Shown one piece after another: positions 1-9,140 of a stretch of DNA of 64,000 nt (positions are counted from its first letter, which is position 1; each line of letters opens with the position of its first letter). This DNA comes from Incurvaria masculella (taxonomy: Eukaryota; Arthropoda; Insecta; Lepidoptera; Incurvariidae): positions 12,728,001-12,792,000 of the forward strand of contig OX335647.2 in NCBI GenBank assembly GCA_946894095.1, read 5' to 3'. The notes under the pieces were generated by a model that ran no database searches, was not told where the DNA came from, and worked only from the letters and a program-made list of their open reading frames with translations. Position numbers and translations under genes: made by a program.

Positions 1-2
1 CT

Positions 3-302
3 ACCCGCTACTTTGAAGGGATCCCTTCCCACCCGAATCCGCTGCTCGTGAAGGCGGCAACGTACGCCACCTTCCCGAGCATCCGACCCATCCCACCGCA
101 CAGACGTCGCCCTCGTCACGTCCTGGTCGACCCAGACGACGAGACGACGGTCCTCAACGCGGCCCTAGCACCGCCACCATGTCCTTCCCGCTCCCGTCCC
201 CGACTCAGGACGAGCAGGCCCCGCTGTACTTTCAGCAGGTTCCGGCACGTCCCAGGTCGCTTCTCCCCGACACGCCCCAGCGCTTCACGCAACGTCCCTT
301 AG
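3..302 (+). pseudogene. C-terminus of a jockey-clade LINE ORF2 (cut by the window edge)
   Basis: Frame 3 is open from the window edge to a TAG at 300-302. The start of the frame resembles the end of jockey-type non-LTR retrotransposon polyproteins: RYFEGIPSHPNPLL followed about 30 residues on by RPRHVLVDPDD. The region after that is Pro/Arg/Ser-rich and unlike a folded domain. The downstream sequence has the GTTTTAGTGGGTAGG motif and a poly(A) tail, as jockey-like 3' UTRs of Lepidoptera do. The RT and endonuclease would lie to the left of the window, if present at all. Family assignment is from memory of the C-terminal motif, so it is moderately sure; whether the copy is intact cannot be judged. 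Confidence 0.6.
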
Positions 303-570
303 TTGCACAATATATACACCACACACACTTTTCAGGCTCGTGCGCCTTCTGCGCCCGCCAAACGACCGGCTATCCTTTTTAACGCCGACAGGCCAAAGGA
401 CAGTAGGGGGGTGTTTTAGTGGGTAGGTCCGGCCTAGGGTTAGGTTAGACTCGCCAACCAGTCCCACATAACCTGATTCCGGAATCAGGTATGCGTAAAG
501 CATTTCACCTCCCCAGCCTCTTGCAGCCTCCGCTGGGGTACAAGGAGGTTCGAAAAAAAAAAAAAAAAAA
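303..570 (+). mobile_element. LINE 3' UTR and poly(A) tail
   Basis: Non-coding tail of the LINE above. It contains GTTTTAGTGGGTAGG near 413, a short perfect palindrome CCTGATTCCGGAATCAGG near 472, and ends in 18 A residues (553-570), which marks the insertion's 3' boundary on the plus strand. No target duplication can be checked because the 5' end is outside the window. Confidence 0.65.
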
Positions 571-636
571 GAACAGCTCGCGTTCGTGATTAAATTCACT
601 TAACAAACTCAGAAATAGAAACAAACAATGTATGAA

Positions 637-704
637 TGGGGCGGGGATTTAACCTATGACCTCTGGCATCGGAAGCAAGTCTCTGCGCCCCTGAGCTACG
701 AGCC
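637..704 (-). repeat. tRNA-like sequence, probably a SINE head
   Basis: Read on the minus strand the sequence begins GGCTCGTAGCTCAGGGG (A-box-like) and has AGGTTAAATCC (B-box-like) about 35 nt further on, as in a tRNA-type RNA polymerase III promoter. An anticodon-like arm with 4 of 5 pairs and loop TTCCGAT can be drawn. The acceptor ends do not pair, so this is not a functional tRNA. It is probably the head of a tRNA-derived SINE or a tRNA fossil. Confidence 0.5.
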
Positions 705-1255
705 TATCAAAATATCCTGAGCAATCGCCGCAAATAGTAAGAGGATAATATGCACTATTCCCAATTGTTGTGATAATATTAACTTAAATCACAGTTTAAG
801 TTGATATTAACTGATTAATAGAGCAAGAAATCTGGGCAAGTGCGAGATAAACCTGCGCCACAATAGTCCAATGCCACAAGTAAAAGTATTTGTATAACAT
901 CGCGAATAAAGAAACATTGATACAGTAAGGACTTCGTAAAAATAACCTTCTAAGGAAGTCTTACACGAAATACCATAGACCTAGCAGCGAAATACAGACT
1001 TTCTGTTTTGGTGTGCCTCGCCTGCTTGCAGGCGACAAGTCAAAGCAGAAATTAAAATGAATTATGTCAAATAGAATTAAAAGCAAATTGTCTTCAAAAC
1101 AATTATGTAAAATCTTTGTAATTATTCATTGAGGATGGGTAAGTTCTTTAAATACAATAAAAAAATTAAACTGCATCGATAGTTCCGGTTGATAGCGGTC
1201 ATAAATATTACAATTCATATTTATAGTATTTCCGAGGGCACAATGTTTTATGCAC
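705..1255. other. AT-rich sequence, nothing recognised
   Basis: I see no coding pattern, RNA gene or clear repeat boundary in this stretch. Confidence 0.5.
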
Positions 1256-1345
1256 GGAGGTGATCACCTCCATGGTTTTAGGTAACGTTAGGTCGTGTAA
1301 ACTCCACGGAGGTGAAGAATGTCATTTCTTTACCTCCATGGTGAA
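1256..1345. repeat. Palindromes built on GGAGGTGA/TCACCTCC
   Basis: A perfect 16-bp palindrome lies at 1256-1271 (GGAGGTGATCACCTCC). About 50 bp on, the half-sites recur split apart (CACGGAGGTGAAG at about 1305 and CTTTACCTCCATGG at about 1328). It lies just before the 98-bp array. Function unknown. Confidence 0.6.
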
Positions 1346-1433
1346 CACAGGTCTTAATCAAAAGGTGTACGGGATTGTTCGGACGAACCCTGCGAGTAAC
1401 AACAGCCGAATATTATTTTGGGTCTTCTTCAAA

Positions 1434-2545
1434 AGCTTGGGTATAGCTCGGTGCGCAGGATTATTCAGCCGCTTGGATGAACCGTGCGAGTACCTGCCGC
1501 CAAAGTGTGAGTATGTTCAATCTCTATCAATAGCTTGGGTATGGCTCGGCGCGCAGGATTGTTAAGCCGCTTGGACGATCCGTGCGAGTACCGGCCGTCG
1601 AAGTGTTAGCATGTTGAATCTCTATCAATAGCTTGGGTATGGCTCGGTGCGCAGGATTGTTCACCCGTTCGGACGACCCGTGTAAGTTTCGGCCGCCGAA
1701 GTGTGAGCATGTTGAATATTTTTCAATAGCTTGGGTATGACTCGATGCGCAGGATTGTTCAGCCTCTTGGACGATCCGTGCGAGTACCGGCCGTCGAAGT
1801 GTTAGCGTGTTAAATCTCCATCAATAGCTTGGGTATGGCTCGGTGCGCAGGATTGTTCACCCGCTCGGACGACCCGTGTAAGTATCGGCCGCCGAAGTGT
1901 GAGCATGTTGAATATTTTTCAATAGCTTGGGTATGGCTCGATGCGCAGGATTGTTCATCCTCTTGGACGATCCGTGCGAGTACCGGCCGTCGATGTGTTA
2001 GCATGTTGAATTTCTATCAATAGCTTGGGTATGGCTCGGTGCGCAGGATTGTTCACCCGCTCGGACGACCCGTGTAAGTATCGGCTGCCGAAGTGTGAGC
2101 ATGTTGAATCTTTTTCAATAGCTTGGGTATGGCTCGATGCGCAGGATTGTTCAGCCTCTTGGACGATCCGTGCGAGTACCAGCCGTCGAAGTGTTAGCAT
2201 GTTGAATCTCTATCAATAGCTTGGGTATGGCTCGGTGCGCAGGATTGTTCACCCGCTGGGACGACCCGTGCGAGTATCGGCCGCCGAAGTGTGAGCATGT
2301 TGAATCTTTGTCAATAGCTTGGGTATGGCTTGGTGCGCAGGATTGTTCACCCGCTCGGACGACCCGTGCGAGTTCGGTCGCCGATGTGTGAGCATGTTGA
2401 ATCTTTGTCAATAGCTTGGGTATGGCTTGGTGCGCAGGATTGTTCACCCGCTCGGACGACCCGTGCGAGTATCGGTCGCCGATGTGTGAGCATGTTGAAT
2501 CTTTGTCAATAGCTTGGGTATGGCTCGGTGCGCAGGATTGTTCAG
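1434..2545 (+). repeat. 98-bp tandem array, 12 copies, with a 196-bp higher-order period
   Basis: The anchor AGCTTGGGTAT recurs at 1434, 1532, 1630, 1728, 1826, 1924, 2022, 2120, 2218, 2316, 2413 and 2511, so the period is 98 bp, with one 97-bp step caused by a single-base deletion in the copy at 2316. Copies 2 to 9 alternate between type B (copies at 1532, 1728, 1924, 2120; CTTGGACGATCC, CGTCGA, GTGTTAGC) and type A (1630, 1826, 2022, 2218; GGGACGACCC or TCGGACGACCC, GTGTGAGC), giving a 196-bp dimer repeat. Copies 10 and 11 form a third subtype. The last copy (2511) is continuous with the exon at 2546. Each copy holds a segment encoding DPC-E/K-YRP in the same phase as that exon. A degenerate half copy may lie near 1370-1400. 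Confidence 0.9.
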
Positions 2546-2732
2546 CCGCTCGGAGGACCCGTGCGAGTACCGGCCGTCGAAGCCCGAGTTCCAGTGGACG
2601 TCGTGCGCGGCGCCCTTCGTGTGGTGCTTCGAGTGCGGCGTGACGTGCTGCATGGGCGCAATTTGGTGCAGCCTCATCTGCTGCATCACCATGCTGCGCC
2701 TGCTCTTCTGTTCGATCTGCTGCTACTGCTAG
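2546..2732 (+). CDS. Cysteine-rich terminal exon of an unidentified host gene
   Basis: The frame runs from a possible splice acceptor (GATTGTTCAG ending at 2545) to TAG at 2730-2732. It encodes 61 residues after one phase base: RSEDPCEYRPSK, then PEFQWTSCAAPFVWCFEC, then a hydrophobic Cys-rich tail ending LLFCSICCYC. There are 13 cysteines in 61 residues. Third codon positions are almost all G or C (TTC, GAG, CAG, TGC, ATC), very unlike the AT-rich surroundings and the hallmark of a translated exon. The tail could be a membrane-associated or palmitoylated segment, which is inference. Upstream exons are not recognisable in the window. The 5' boundary is uncertain because the same bases occur in every copy of the 98-bp array. 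I do not recognise the family. Confidence 0.55.
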
Positions 2733-2875
2733 CCTCGCTTTGCTTTCAGGCCTCCGCCCCCTATTGCCTCATACGGTACCTCCGCGAACTGGCCCCTTGT
2801 AAGGCTGATGGTTTCGTTGCAAAATCGTATCTTCTAAGTGCGTGCACGGAATTGTAAGGTGTGTTCAATAATAAA
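2733..2875 (+). promoter_or_regulatory. 3' UTR with poly(A) signal of the Cys-rich exon
   Basis: After the stop codon a moderately GC-rich stretch gives way to AT-rich DNA, and AATAAA occurs at 2870-2875, about 140 nt after the stop. This fits a short 3' UTR. Confidence 0.5.
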
Positions 2876-3825
2876 TTATCTGAATACAAGACTAAAGATT
2901 TTCAATTAAATAACTGGATCCGTGTGGCATGAAGAAATGTATCGAATATTCGTATTTAAGTTTTTACTAAGTTAGTACTTTATATGTCTTTGCGTTATTT
3001 GTGTAAGAATTGATATTTGAACTCAATTGATACTAATAATATGCCAATTTAGTTACCTGATCATTCATATTGTATCCGTTGGCTCTTGGGTTGTGGGGCA
3101 CGGACATGGACAAATCCAGGTTTTCCGAACGCTGAAACAGAGGAAAAACATTGGAGTTATAAAACATTAGGTTACAAATATCACGCGCGGTGGAGGACAA
3201 GTTAGATACAATTTACATTTTGTTTTGTATAGTATCTAATCTAATGTTTACTAAACACAAACAAGTAAATGTCCAATCGAGCGTTATAGCACTTTCCGCC
3301 CTAACGTTTCCTAGATCTTCTAAGCTCAGTGACCCCGTACGGCGACCCCCGTGCTGAATGGATGTTGGGCGGGGCGGGGTGTGCGGGGGGGGGGGGGGGG
3401 TAGGGAGGGGGGGAGGTGAGAGGAAGGTTTTCTTATAACCGGTGTAATGGAAGAAGCCTTTCATAGGAGCCTCTATTCAGCCGAGCACGCCCTGCTATTT
3501 GTACTCTGAAAACACCTATCTATACGCGCATGTGTTTTTAGCAGAATACTCGCTCGAATAGCTACAGTGGAATTCATGTGTTATGGACGGTACTATAGTG
3601 TATTTTAATGGCATGCTATGCTTTTTACTTATTCTCGCTCTACAACAAAACCGTCATACGCACCTAAAGAATTTGGGCATGCCGGCATGTTTTCGCAGCC
3701 CCCTTGAAAATTCAAAAGCCCATGAGCGTCTTCGGGCATCTAATACTTGAGGTTTACTTATCTTCGTCTATTTACACTAACTTAAGTTTGAAGGTTTTCT
3801 TAACGTTGGGTTTCTTTTACCGGAA
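2876..3825. other. AT-rich sequence with a 16-base G run
   Basis: No gene recognised. A G16 run at 3385-3400 sits in a G-rich patch (3367-3421) that could form a quadruplex on the plus strand. Confidence 0.5.
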
Positions 3826-3978
3826 ACAACCCAATCATCGCCGGGGTCCATCCAGTTCAATTAGCTCATAAAAAGAAGGTTCCTTTGGGAATTCGGTGTG
3901 TTGGGCTAATGTCTAACTAATATCATGACGGTGGGTGTGGTATTAGCATAGAATGGTATTACCCATCCATGCCGGGTC
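3826..3978 (+). mobile_element. SINE tail fragment
   Basis: Shares the SINE body and tail seen in full at 6771 and 48061: CCATCCAGTTCAAT, TGTGTTGGGCTAAT, ATCATGACGGTG, TATTAGC, then CATCCATGC and a short A run. The 5' head is missing and the copy is diverged. Confidence 0.7.
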
Positions 3979-4334
3979 ATATAAAAATGGTGTCATTACC
4001 TGTATAGAAAAATTTGCTGACCGCTACTAGGGTGAAGCCTTTTCACCCGATTTCTATGTCTAGACTACAGGCAGGAAAATCTAGGTGCTAGTTTCCGACG
4101 CAGTAAGTCTCTACATTGTATATTAGCAAAACTGGGTTAAAATAGAGAAGAAACAATATTACTAGCTAAATGGCAAAGGTCTTCAAAATATATATTGAAA
4201 CTATAAAGTGACTTTTTTGGTAAAGTTAAAATATGCGCAACAGAAAGCTATAAAAAGTGTGTCACCTCCTCTGCACTGAAACTTTAAACTATACGGTGTA
4301 AAATTTGTTCGAAAAAGATTATGTCGGGCATGTT

Positions 4335-4337
<3 letters not shown>
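3979..4337. other. No feature recognised
   Basis: AT-rich sequence. No coding pattern or repeat that I can identify. Confidence 0.5.

Positions 4338-4413
<76 letters not shown>
4338..4413. repeat. (TA)n microsatellite
   Basis: About 38 uninterrupted TA dinucleotides. Open frames across it (Ile-Tyr repeats) are an artefact. Confidence 0.98.
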
Positions 4414-4416
<3 letters not shown>

Positions 4417-4507
4417 TATTTTCAGTCACGTTTGTCCAAACTATAGAACAATTTACTGTGCGCGGTCCGACACGCTTAGTTGATCTAACCATATTGAGAC
4501 AAATTGG

Positions 4508-4926
4508 TGTACTTCAAATTCACTAAAAATAAAAAATAAACAAAAATTTTAGCAAAAAAAACTCACTTCAAAGAAAAAGTATTTCTAAACCAATTAATAT
4601 GACCTAAAAAATTATTGCAATTATTGTAGTTACAATTATTGTGGGCGGTGTCAGCCAAGGTAGCCAAGGTTCTCTTGAATGGCGCGACGCGTGCCCGACG
4701 CGTCGTGTCCTCTCGGCTCGTCAATTCGTGCGTGCGACACGACACATCTCACCTATAACTATTTAAGTATTTACAAACCTGCCTTGGCTGACACCGGCTC
4801 CTATAATAACAATAATTGACACTTATTTTTGCATTGCAATTATTGTTTACTTTTTAGTGCATATTAATTGGTTTAGGAATACTTTTTCTTTGAAGTCGTT
4901 TTTTTTGTTATTTTTTTTGTTTTTAC
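4508..4926. mobile_element. Foldback element of the CTTCAAAGAAAAAGT family
   Basis: The left part (CACTTCAAAGAAAAAGTA, AAACCAATTAATATG, GGTGTCAGCCAAGG) recurs inverted on the right (CCTTGGCTGACACC, ATTAATTGGTTTAGG, TACTTTTTCTTTGAAGT). The loop carries TTCTCTTGAATGGCGC and a CG-rich CGACGCGTGCCCGACGCGTCG segment. The same arms and loop occur at 39660-39980, so this is a transposable family. No coding capacity; probably a MITE or foldback element. Confidence 0.75.
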
Positions 4927-5773
4927 AGTTCATTTCTATCATTAATTTGTGTAGCGCGACACTATGTATGTGGTAGGGTATGGGGTACTTTAGACATAAC
5001 AAATATGGACGTAAACATTTTTAAACATTTTCAGTAGCTGCGAAAACCATGCCGGCGGCTAGCACCTGGTTTATTCACATTACATTTGAAGAACCCCATT
5101 CAACGTAAGCATTCTTATTTGCCTTTGTAGTAATGCTAACATAACAGTAAGTGCTAAGTTAGATTGTGCGCTCGAAGAGAAGTTTGAACAAAACACTCTT
5201 GAATTGCTAAGAAAATTGCATCTGATTTGCTAAAGTATTCTGCTAAAGTTTCAGTGCTCGGGGCAGGGGAGGGGTGGTGAAGTTGGGAGGGGAGGGGAGT
5301 GTGGAGGCAGTTTGGTTGAGGCGGCGGAGATGGCGCGGGGCCTTGCCCATAGCATAAGATATCGATAGTTTCATTCGTCGACCTCTTCGTCGATATTGAA
5401 TGACATTGTTTTTTTAGTAATAAGTAAATCTCGTTCAGAAAATATGGGTGTCTTTACTTATCTATAGTACAAAATTGTAAATTTTTCGTAAAGTGTAGTT
5501 TAAGGGACGTGAAATGGCATCACAAGTAATTATATTTAATCGATAAAAACATCGATACACACTACAAATTAATCGACAAAAGTCTGCGATACTCGGAAAC
5601 ACCCCTAATGATGCAAGTTCTCAGCGCGCATGAATTATTCAATGTTATCTAAGTTTGCAATTCGGACTGAAAAAGTTTTAGTATTACGTGCCGTTTGTTG
5701 GTACCAGACTGAATTCGTATTACATAGGAACCTGCTCTATGTACTTGATGTACCAGTGTGGAAATAAGAAACA
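4927..5773. other. AT-rich sequence with a G-rich patch
   Basis: No gene recognised. 5257-5345 is G-rich (GGGGAGGGGTGGTGAAG and similar) and ends near ATCGATAG sites. Confidence 0.5.
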
Positions 5774-6120
5774 GCGGTTTGTAGCTCAAGGTGCGGGGAA
5801 ATTATTTCCATGCGATAGATCATGGGTTCAATGCCCGCCCCTTTCATGCACCACTTAATTTCTCTTTCTCAGTTAGTGCATTTCGTCACGAATCCGAAAC
5901 GTTCCATGTAGGACTGTGAGTCCCCTTCCCCTACTAGGTGGTAGTGAGTTGATACCATCGCATTGGTTTAAAAGATAGTCGATAGGCAAATAAAAAAAAA
6001 AGGTTTTCCATCCAGTTCGATCCAGCCCTGCTCATAAAGGGAAGATCATGGTACCTGGTTCCCTCAGAAGTGCGGTGTGTTGGGCTAATAACATGACGGT
6101 GAGTGTGGTCTTAGCCATTT
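5774..6120 (+). mobile_element. SINE with a tRNA-type head on the shared body
   Basis: The head reads TAGCTCAAGGTGCGGGG (A-box-like) and GGGTTCAATGCCCG (B-box-like), so it is tRNA-derived. The body that follows (GTCCCCTTCCCCTACTAGG, GATACCATCGCATTGG, CCATCCAGTTCGAT, TGTGTTGGGCTAAT, TCTTAGCCAT) is the same as in the 5S-headed copies at 6771 and 48061. A poly(A) interruption lies at about 5992-6001. A diverged copy. Confidence 0.65.
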
Positions 6121-6530
6121 AATGTGTCTTTGATATTTCAGAAGCAACAATCCTTCACATTGGTCCTAGGGATAATTTTACATACGTATTTACTTTTTTT
6201 TTACTACCTTAACGAACGGAATGGCATGGAGCAGGCTACCCGAACATGTCTTGTGATAACGGAAGTACTGTTCACGCCAATATGGCATGGGTGACCTAGG
6301 TGGGTAGTTTGAACTTCACGAGCATTCAATCCCATCCGAAGTTTTTCCTATGCCACTCTCGCTCTGCTACTAGCTGTCAAGCATGGTGCACGCAAGCACC
6401 GCGTAATCGCTACCTTTCATCGTGGAGCTCCTCTTAGGGCTCCACGCCCGCGACCCGCCGCGCGTCTGATCGCGCTGTGTCGTCTCGCCTCTGGCGAAGT
6501 GCTATGCCGCCGAACAGTGTCCCGGGACCT
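6121..6530. other. Unidentified, partly GC-rich sequence
   Basis: From about 6420 the sequence becomes GC-rich and looks like part of an old mobile element (CTCTTAGGGCTCCACGCC and similar), but I cannot place it in a family. Confidence 0.35.
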
Positions 6531-6577
6531 CACCTACCTCCAGCAGCACCAGCTCCTGGTGCTGCTGGAGGTAGGTG
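6531..6577. repeat. Perfect 22-bp inverted repeat with a 3-base loop
   Basis: 6531-6552 (CACCTACCTCCAGCAGCACC plus AG) is the exact reverse complement of 6556-6577, separated by CTC. The arms are 64% GC and perfect, unlike the decayed surroundings. Confidence 0.97.
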
Positions 6578-6770
6578 GCTGTTCCTACTTCTCTGGTGGC
6601 CCACTGTGGCGTCCCGAGGCTACCGGGCATTGTCCTCCTTCGCTGGTGAAGTGAGACCTGCCTGGGCGCGTACAAGTACTATGCGATGTTCTGTCCTTGT
6701 CTTATTCATACTGTTAGTAGAAAAAGAAGTAATTGTGAAATATTCCTATTAATTATTTAACAAGTTTGTG

Positions 6771-7151
6771 AGCCTCAGTGGCCCAGTGGCGCGACACTTC
6801 GGCGATCGCTCTCCGAAGTTAAGCAACGCTGGGTCCGGTCTGGTCTTGGATGGGTGACCACTCGACCGTTAAGAGAGGCTGGCCGTGGTTCGGATTCCAC
6901 GTTAAACTGTAGGTCCCCTTCCTTACTTACTAGGTGGTAGGGTTCATCCCGCCCGGGTTGGTACCATCGCATTGGATGAACGATGGTCGAAGCGGCAATG
7001 AAAATTGTCCGTGTTTTCCATCCAGTTCAATGTAGCCGTGCAATATAAGGAAGGTCCTGGCATGGCACCTAGTTCCCATGTGGTGTGTTGGGCTAATACC
7101 ATGACAGAAGGTGTGATATTAGCCATCCATGTCCAGTCACATAAAAAAAAA
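6771..7151 (+). mobile_element. Full-length 5S-rRNA-headed SINE
   Basis: After GCCTCAGTGGCCCAGTGG the head contains CCGAAGTTAAGCAACG and GATGGGTGACC, matching the box A and box C parts of the internal 5S rRNA promoter. This makes it a SINE3-type element transcribed by RNA polymerase III. The body continues with CGGATTCCACGTTAAACTG, GGTTGGTACCATCGCATTGG and TGTGTTGGGCTAATACCATG, and ends GTCCAGTCACAT plus poly(A). It is about 97% identical by eye to the copy at 48061. No protein is encoded. Confidence 0.85.
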
Positions 7152-8627
7152 GTAACCGGCCGTGAAAATTTGATATTCAGATAGTTTAAAATATGTTTAA
7201 ATAATAAATATAAATTATCGAATATGTGTCAATAAAAGACAGGAATTATTTGTAAGGGGCCCGGATTTGGGCATTCTCCTTTGTTTTACGCGTGCTGCAA
7301 ATGTTACAAATACATAATATACATAGATAGAAATGAGTACATGAATGTTCACTGAGAACCGACAAGTTAGGCTGGTAATGTGTAACTGCGAGTATTGGCT
7401 ACTTTCACCTGACGGTGGCCAACCTTGGCACACATTTTCAGTTAACACATAACTTACTGCTAGGTCACCGAGTTAATATTCATTTATTGTAAATTCATTT
7501 ATAAAAATAAATGTAGCATGGGCAACATTTTGCGTATCGTGAAAAAAGCTATGAAGATTTAATATTCCGATAGGTCCCGACATTTTTGGTCACGATAAGG
7601 CGATAATTTCTGAGACCAACCCTCTGATGCCGGTCTGGCTAAACAAAATAGATTTTGGTATGTACCTGCTATGCTCTTATTTTCTGAACATATTAATACC
7701 TATTAATTATGCAAGAAAAATCAGATTTTTTAAAAATTAATTTGAGGATGTCTATTAGCTACTGAGTAGACAAAATCCTAAAAAAATTGAATCGCAGGTC
7801 GTATTTAAACACTATTAATTTTTACGTTTAACCGGAAGTGTATCCTTTAACCTTTGGTTGACTGTACTGATACTTTCATGGTTCATTATTTGCAGCTATT
7901 TACCTTATCATATTTTTTTTGTCACGATAACTACATTTTCAGGCACCTTACCCAGGTAACGCACCACTTGGCGCAGGCAGACCAAAATATTTAGCTTTAG
8001 ATAGTTGGTCTTTATCCGGTGAGCCCAGTTTCAGCCATTTACGTTATCGTTATTATTTTGTCGCGACCTCCTAGTCTATAACGAGGAAAAAATATTGGGT
8101 TGATTGCTTTGGTTATGCTGTTTTCTCTATTTCTCATTGGAGTGAATTTTAAGCCTTACACAATTGTGGAAAGAATCAGAAATGCCCGTTTTAATAATTA
8201 CAACCCACACAATATTATATAGGAAAAAGTGTGCATGGAAGAACGTTTTGATGTTTGCGAGTCAATCGCGTCCAAACATATTTAGATGTAGTTAAATCGA
8301 TAAATAGTGGATGGATTAGTGGAAGTCGCTTTTTTAATCTTTATTGTATCAGAAAAACCAAAAAACAGATTCAGCGCTTGTGATTGGTAAAATAATTTCT
8401 TCGGCCGAAAAGGTTTTCAGGATATTGTGTTTCATTTCGTTACACGGAAAATAGAGACATATTAGAGACTATTCTGACTGACTCTCTAGATACTATTTTC
8501 GACCTTGGAGTGAAAGGGTACACGAAATTACTTATCTTTTTGTAATAAAAAAATCTCATAAGTAAGTTAGCATATTATAGTGCCCTTGATATCGCCGCAC
8601 GGTAACTCAATTTTTGCGTAATGTATG
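7152..8627. other. AT-rich sequence, nothing recognised
   Basis: About 1.5 kb without a convincing gene, RNA or repeat boundary. Confidence 0.5.
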
Positions 8628-8862
8628 TATGTAACTGGACATGGACCACAACTATTGTCATGTTATTTTCCCAAAACACCACATGTCAGGATCTGACATT
8701 GAACTGGACGGAAAACATCGTAATTCATCTTATGATATGAACAGGGGCGGGATTATTAACCCTACCACCTACTAATTAAGGAAGGGGACACAAAGTTTTA
8801 CGTGGAGTCTGAACTACGAATGACGAAACCTTTAGTCGCCTCTTACGATGTTCACGGTAATA
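8628..8862 (-). mobile_element. Diverged SINE copy, minus strand
   Basis: The reverse complement shows the SINE tail order: GTTTTCCGTCCAGTTCAATG, a diverged CATGTGGTGTTTTGGG, then GTCCAGTTACATAC. Near 8760 the minus strand also carries GTCCCCTTCCTTAATTAGTAG, trimmed from the shared body. Head absent. Confidence 0.65.
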
Positions 8863-9136
8863 AATGCAGTGGGCCCAATCGAATTATTTTTACGTTTTTT
8901 TTTATTTTCAATTTCTTCGTGTTTCTTGACAGTATTTTAGAATTCCAGCACTAGTTTTTAAATAAAATAATTTCTTCCCCATCTTAACTCTATTACCAAT
9001 AAGGTGTGCTAACGTATTTTGTGTTTCAATTCTTATATTAATTGCCACAACAAATTCTGATATAAAATTAAATGAGCTGTAATTTTTTATGTTTTGTGTT
9101 TTCATATTTTAAAACTATCCACGAAACGAATTATTT
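8863..9136. other. Left flank of the LTR retrotransposon
   Basis: AT-rich unique-looking sequence, no gene. Confidence 0.5.
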
Positions 9137-9140
9137 GATA
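9137..9140. repeat. Target site duplication, left copy (GATA)
   Basis: GATA directly before the left LTR matches GATA directly after the right LTR. A 4-bp duplication is usual for many Ty3/gypsy integrases. Confidence 0.85.

Noticed and set aside
1434..2545. CRISPR-like array
   Set aside because: The whole 98-bp unit repeats with no variable spacers, and the sequence is clearly eukaryotic.
1260..2643. Many 60-100-codon frames on both strands across the 98-bp array
   Set aside because: They are the same repeat read in rotating frames (98 is not a multiple of three); none has independent coding evidence.
2528..2857. 109-codon frame overlapping the Cys-rich exon
   Set aside because: It is in another phase; the G/C third-position bias belongs to the Cys-rich frame.
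4305..4526. 73-codon frame with Ile-Tyr repeats
   Set aside because: Produced by the TA microsatellite.
6531..6577. miRNA precursor
   Set aside because: The loop is only 3 bases and the stem perfect, unlike animal pre-miRNAs.
6812..6864. A 5S rRNA gene
   Set aside because: Only the 3' promoter half of 5S is present, fused to a SINE body with a poly(A) tail.
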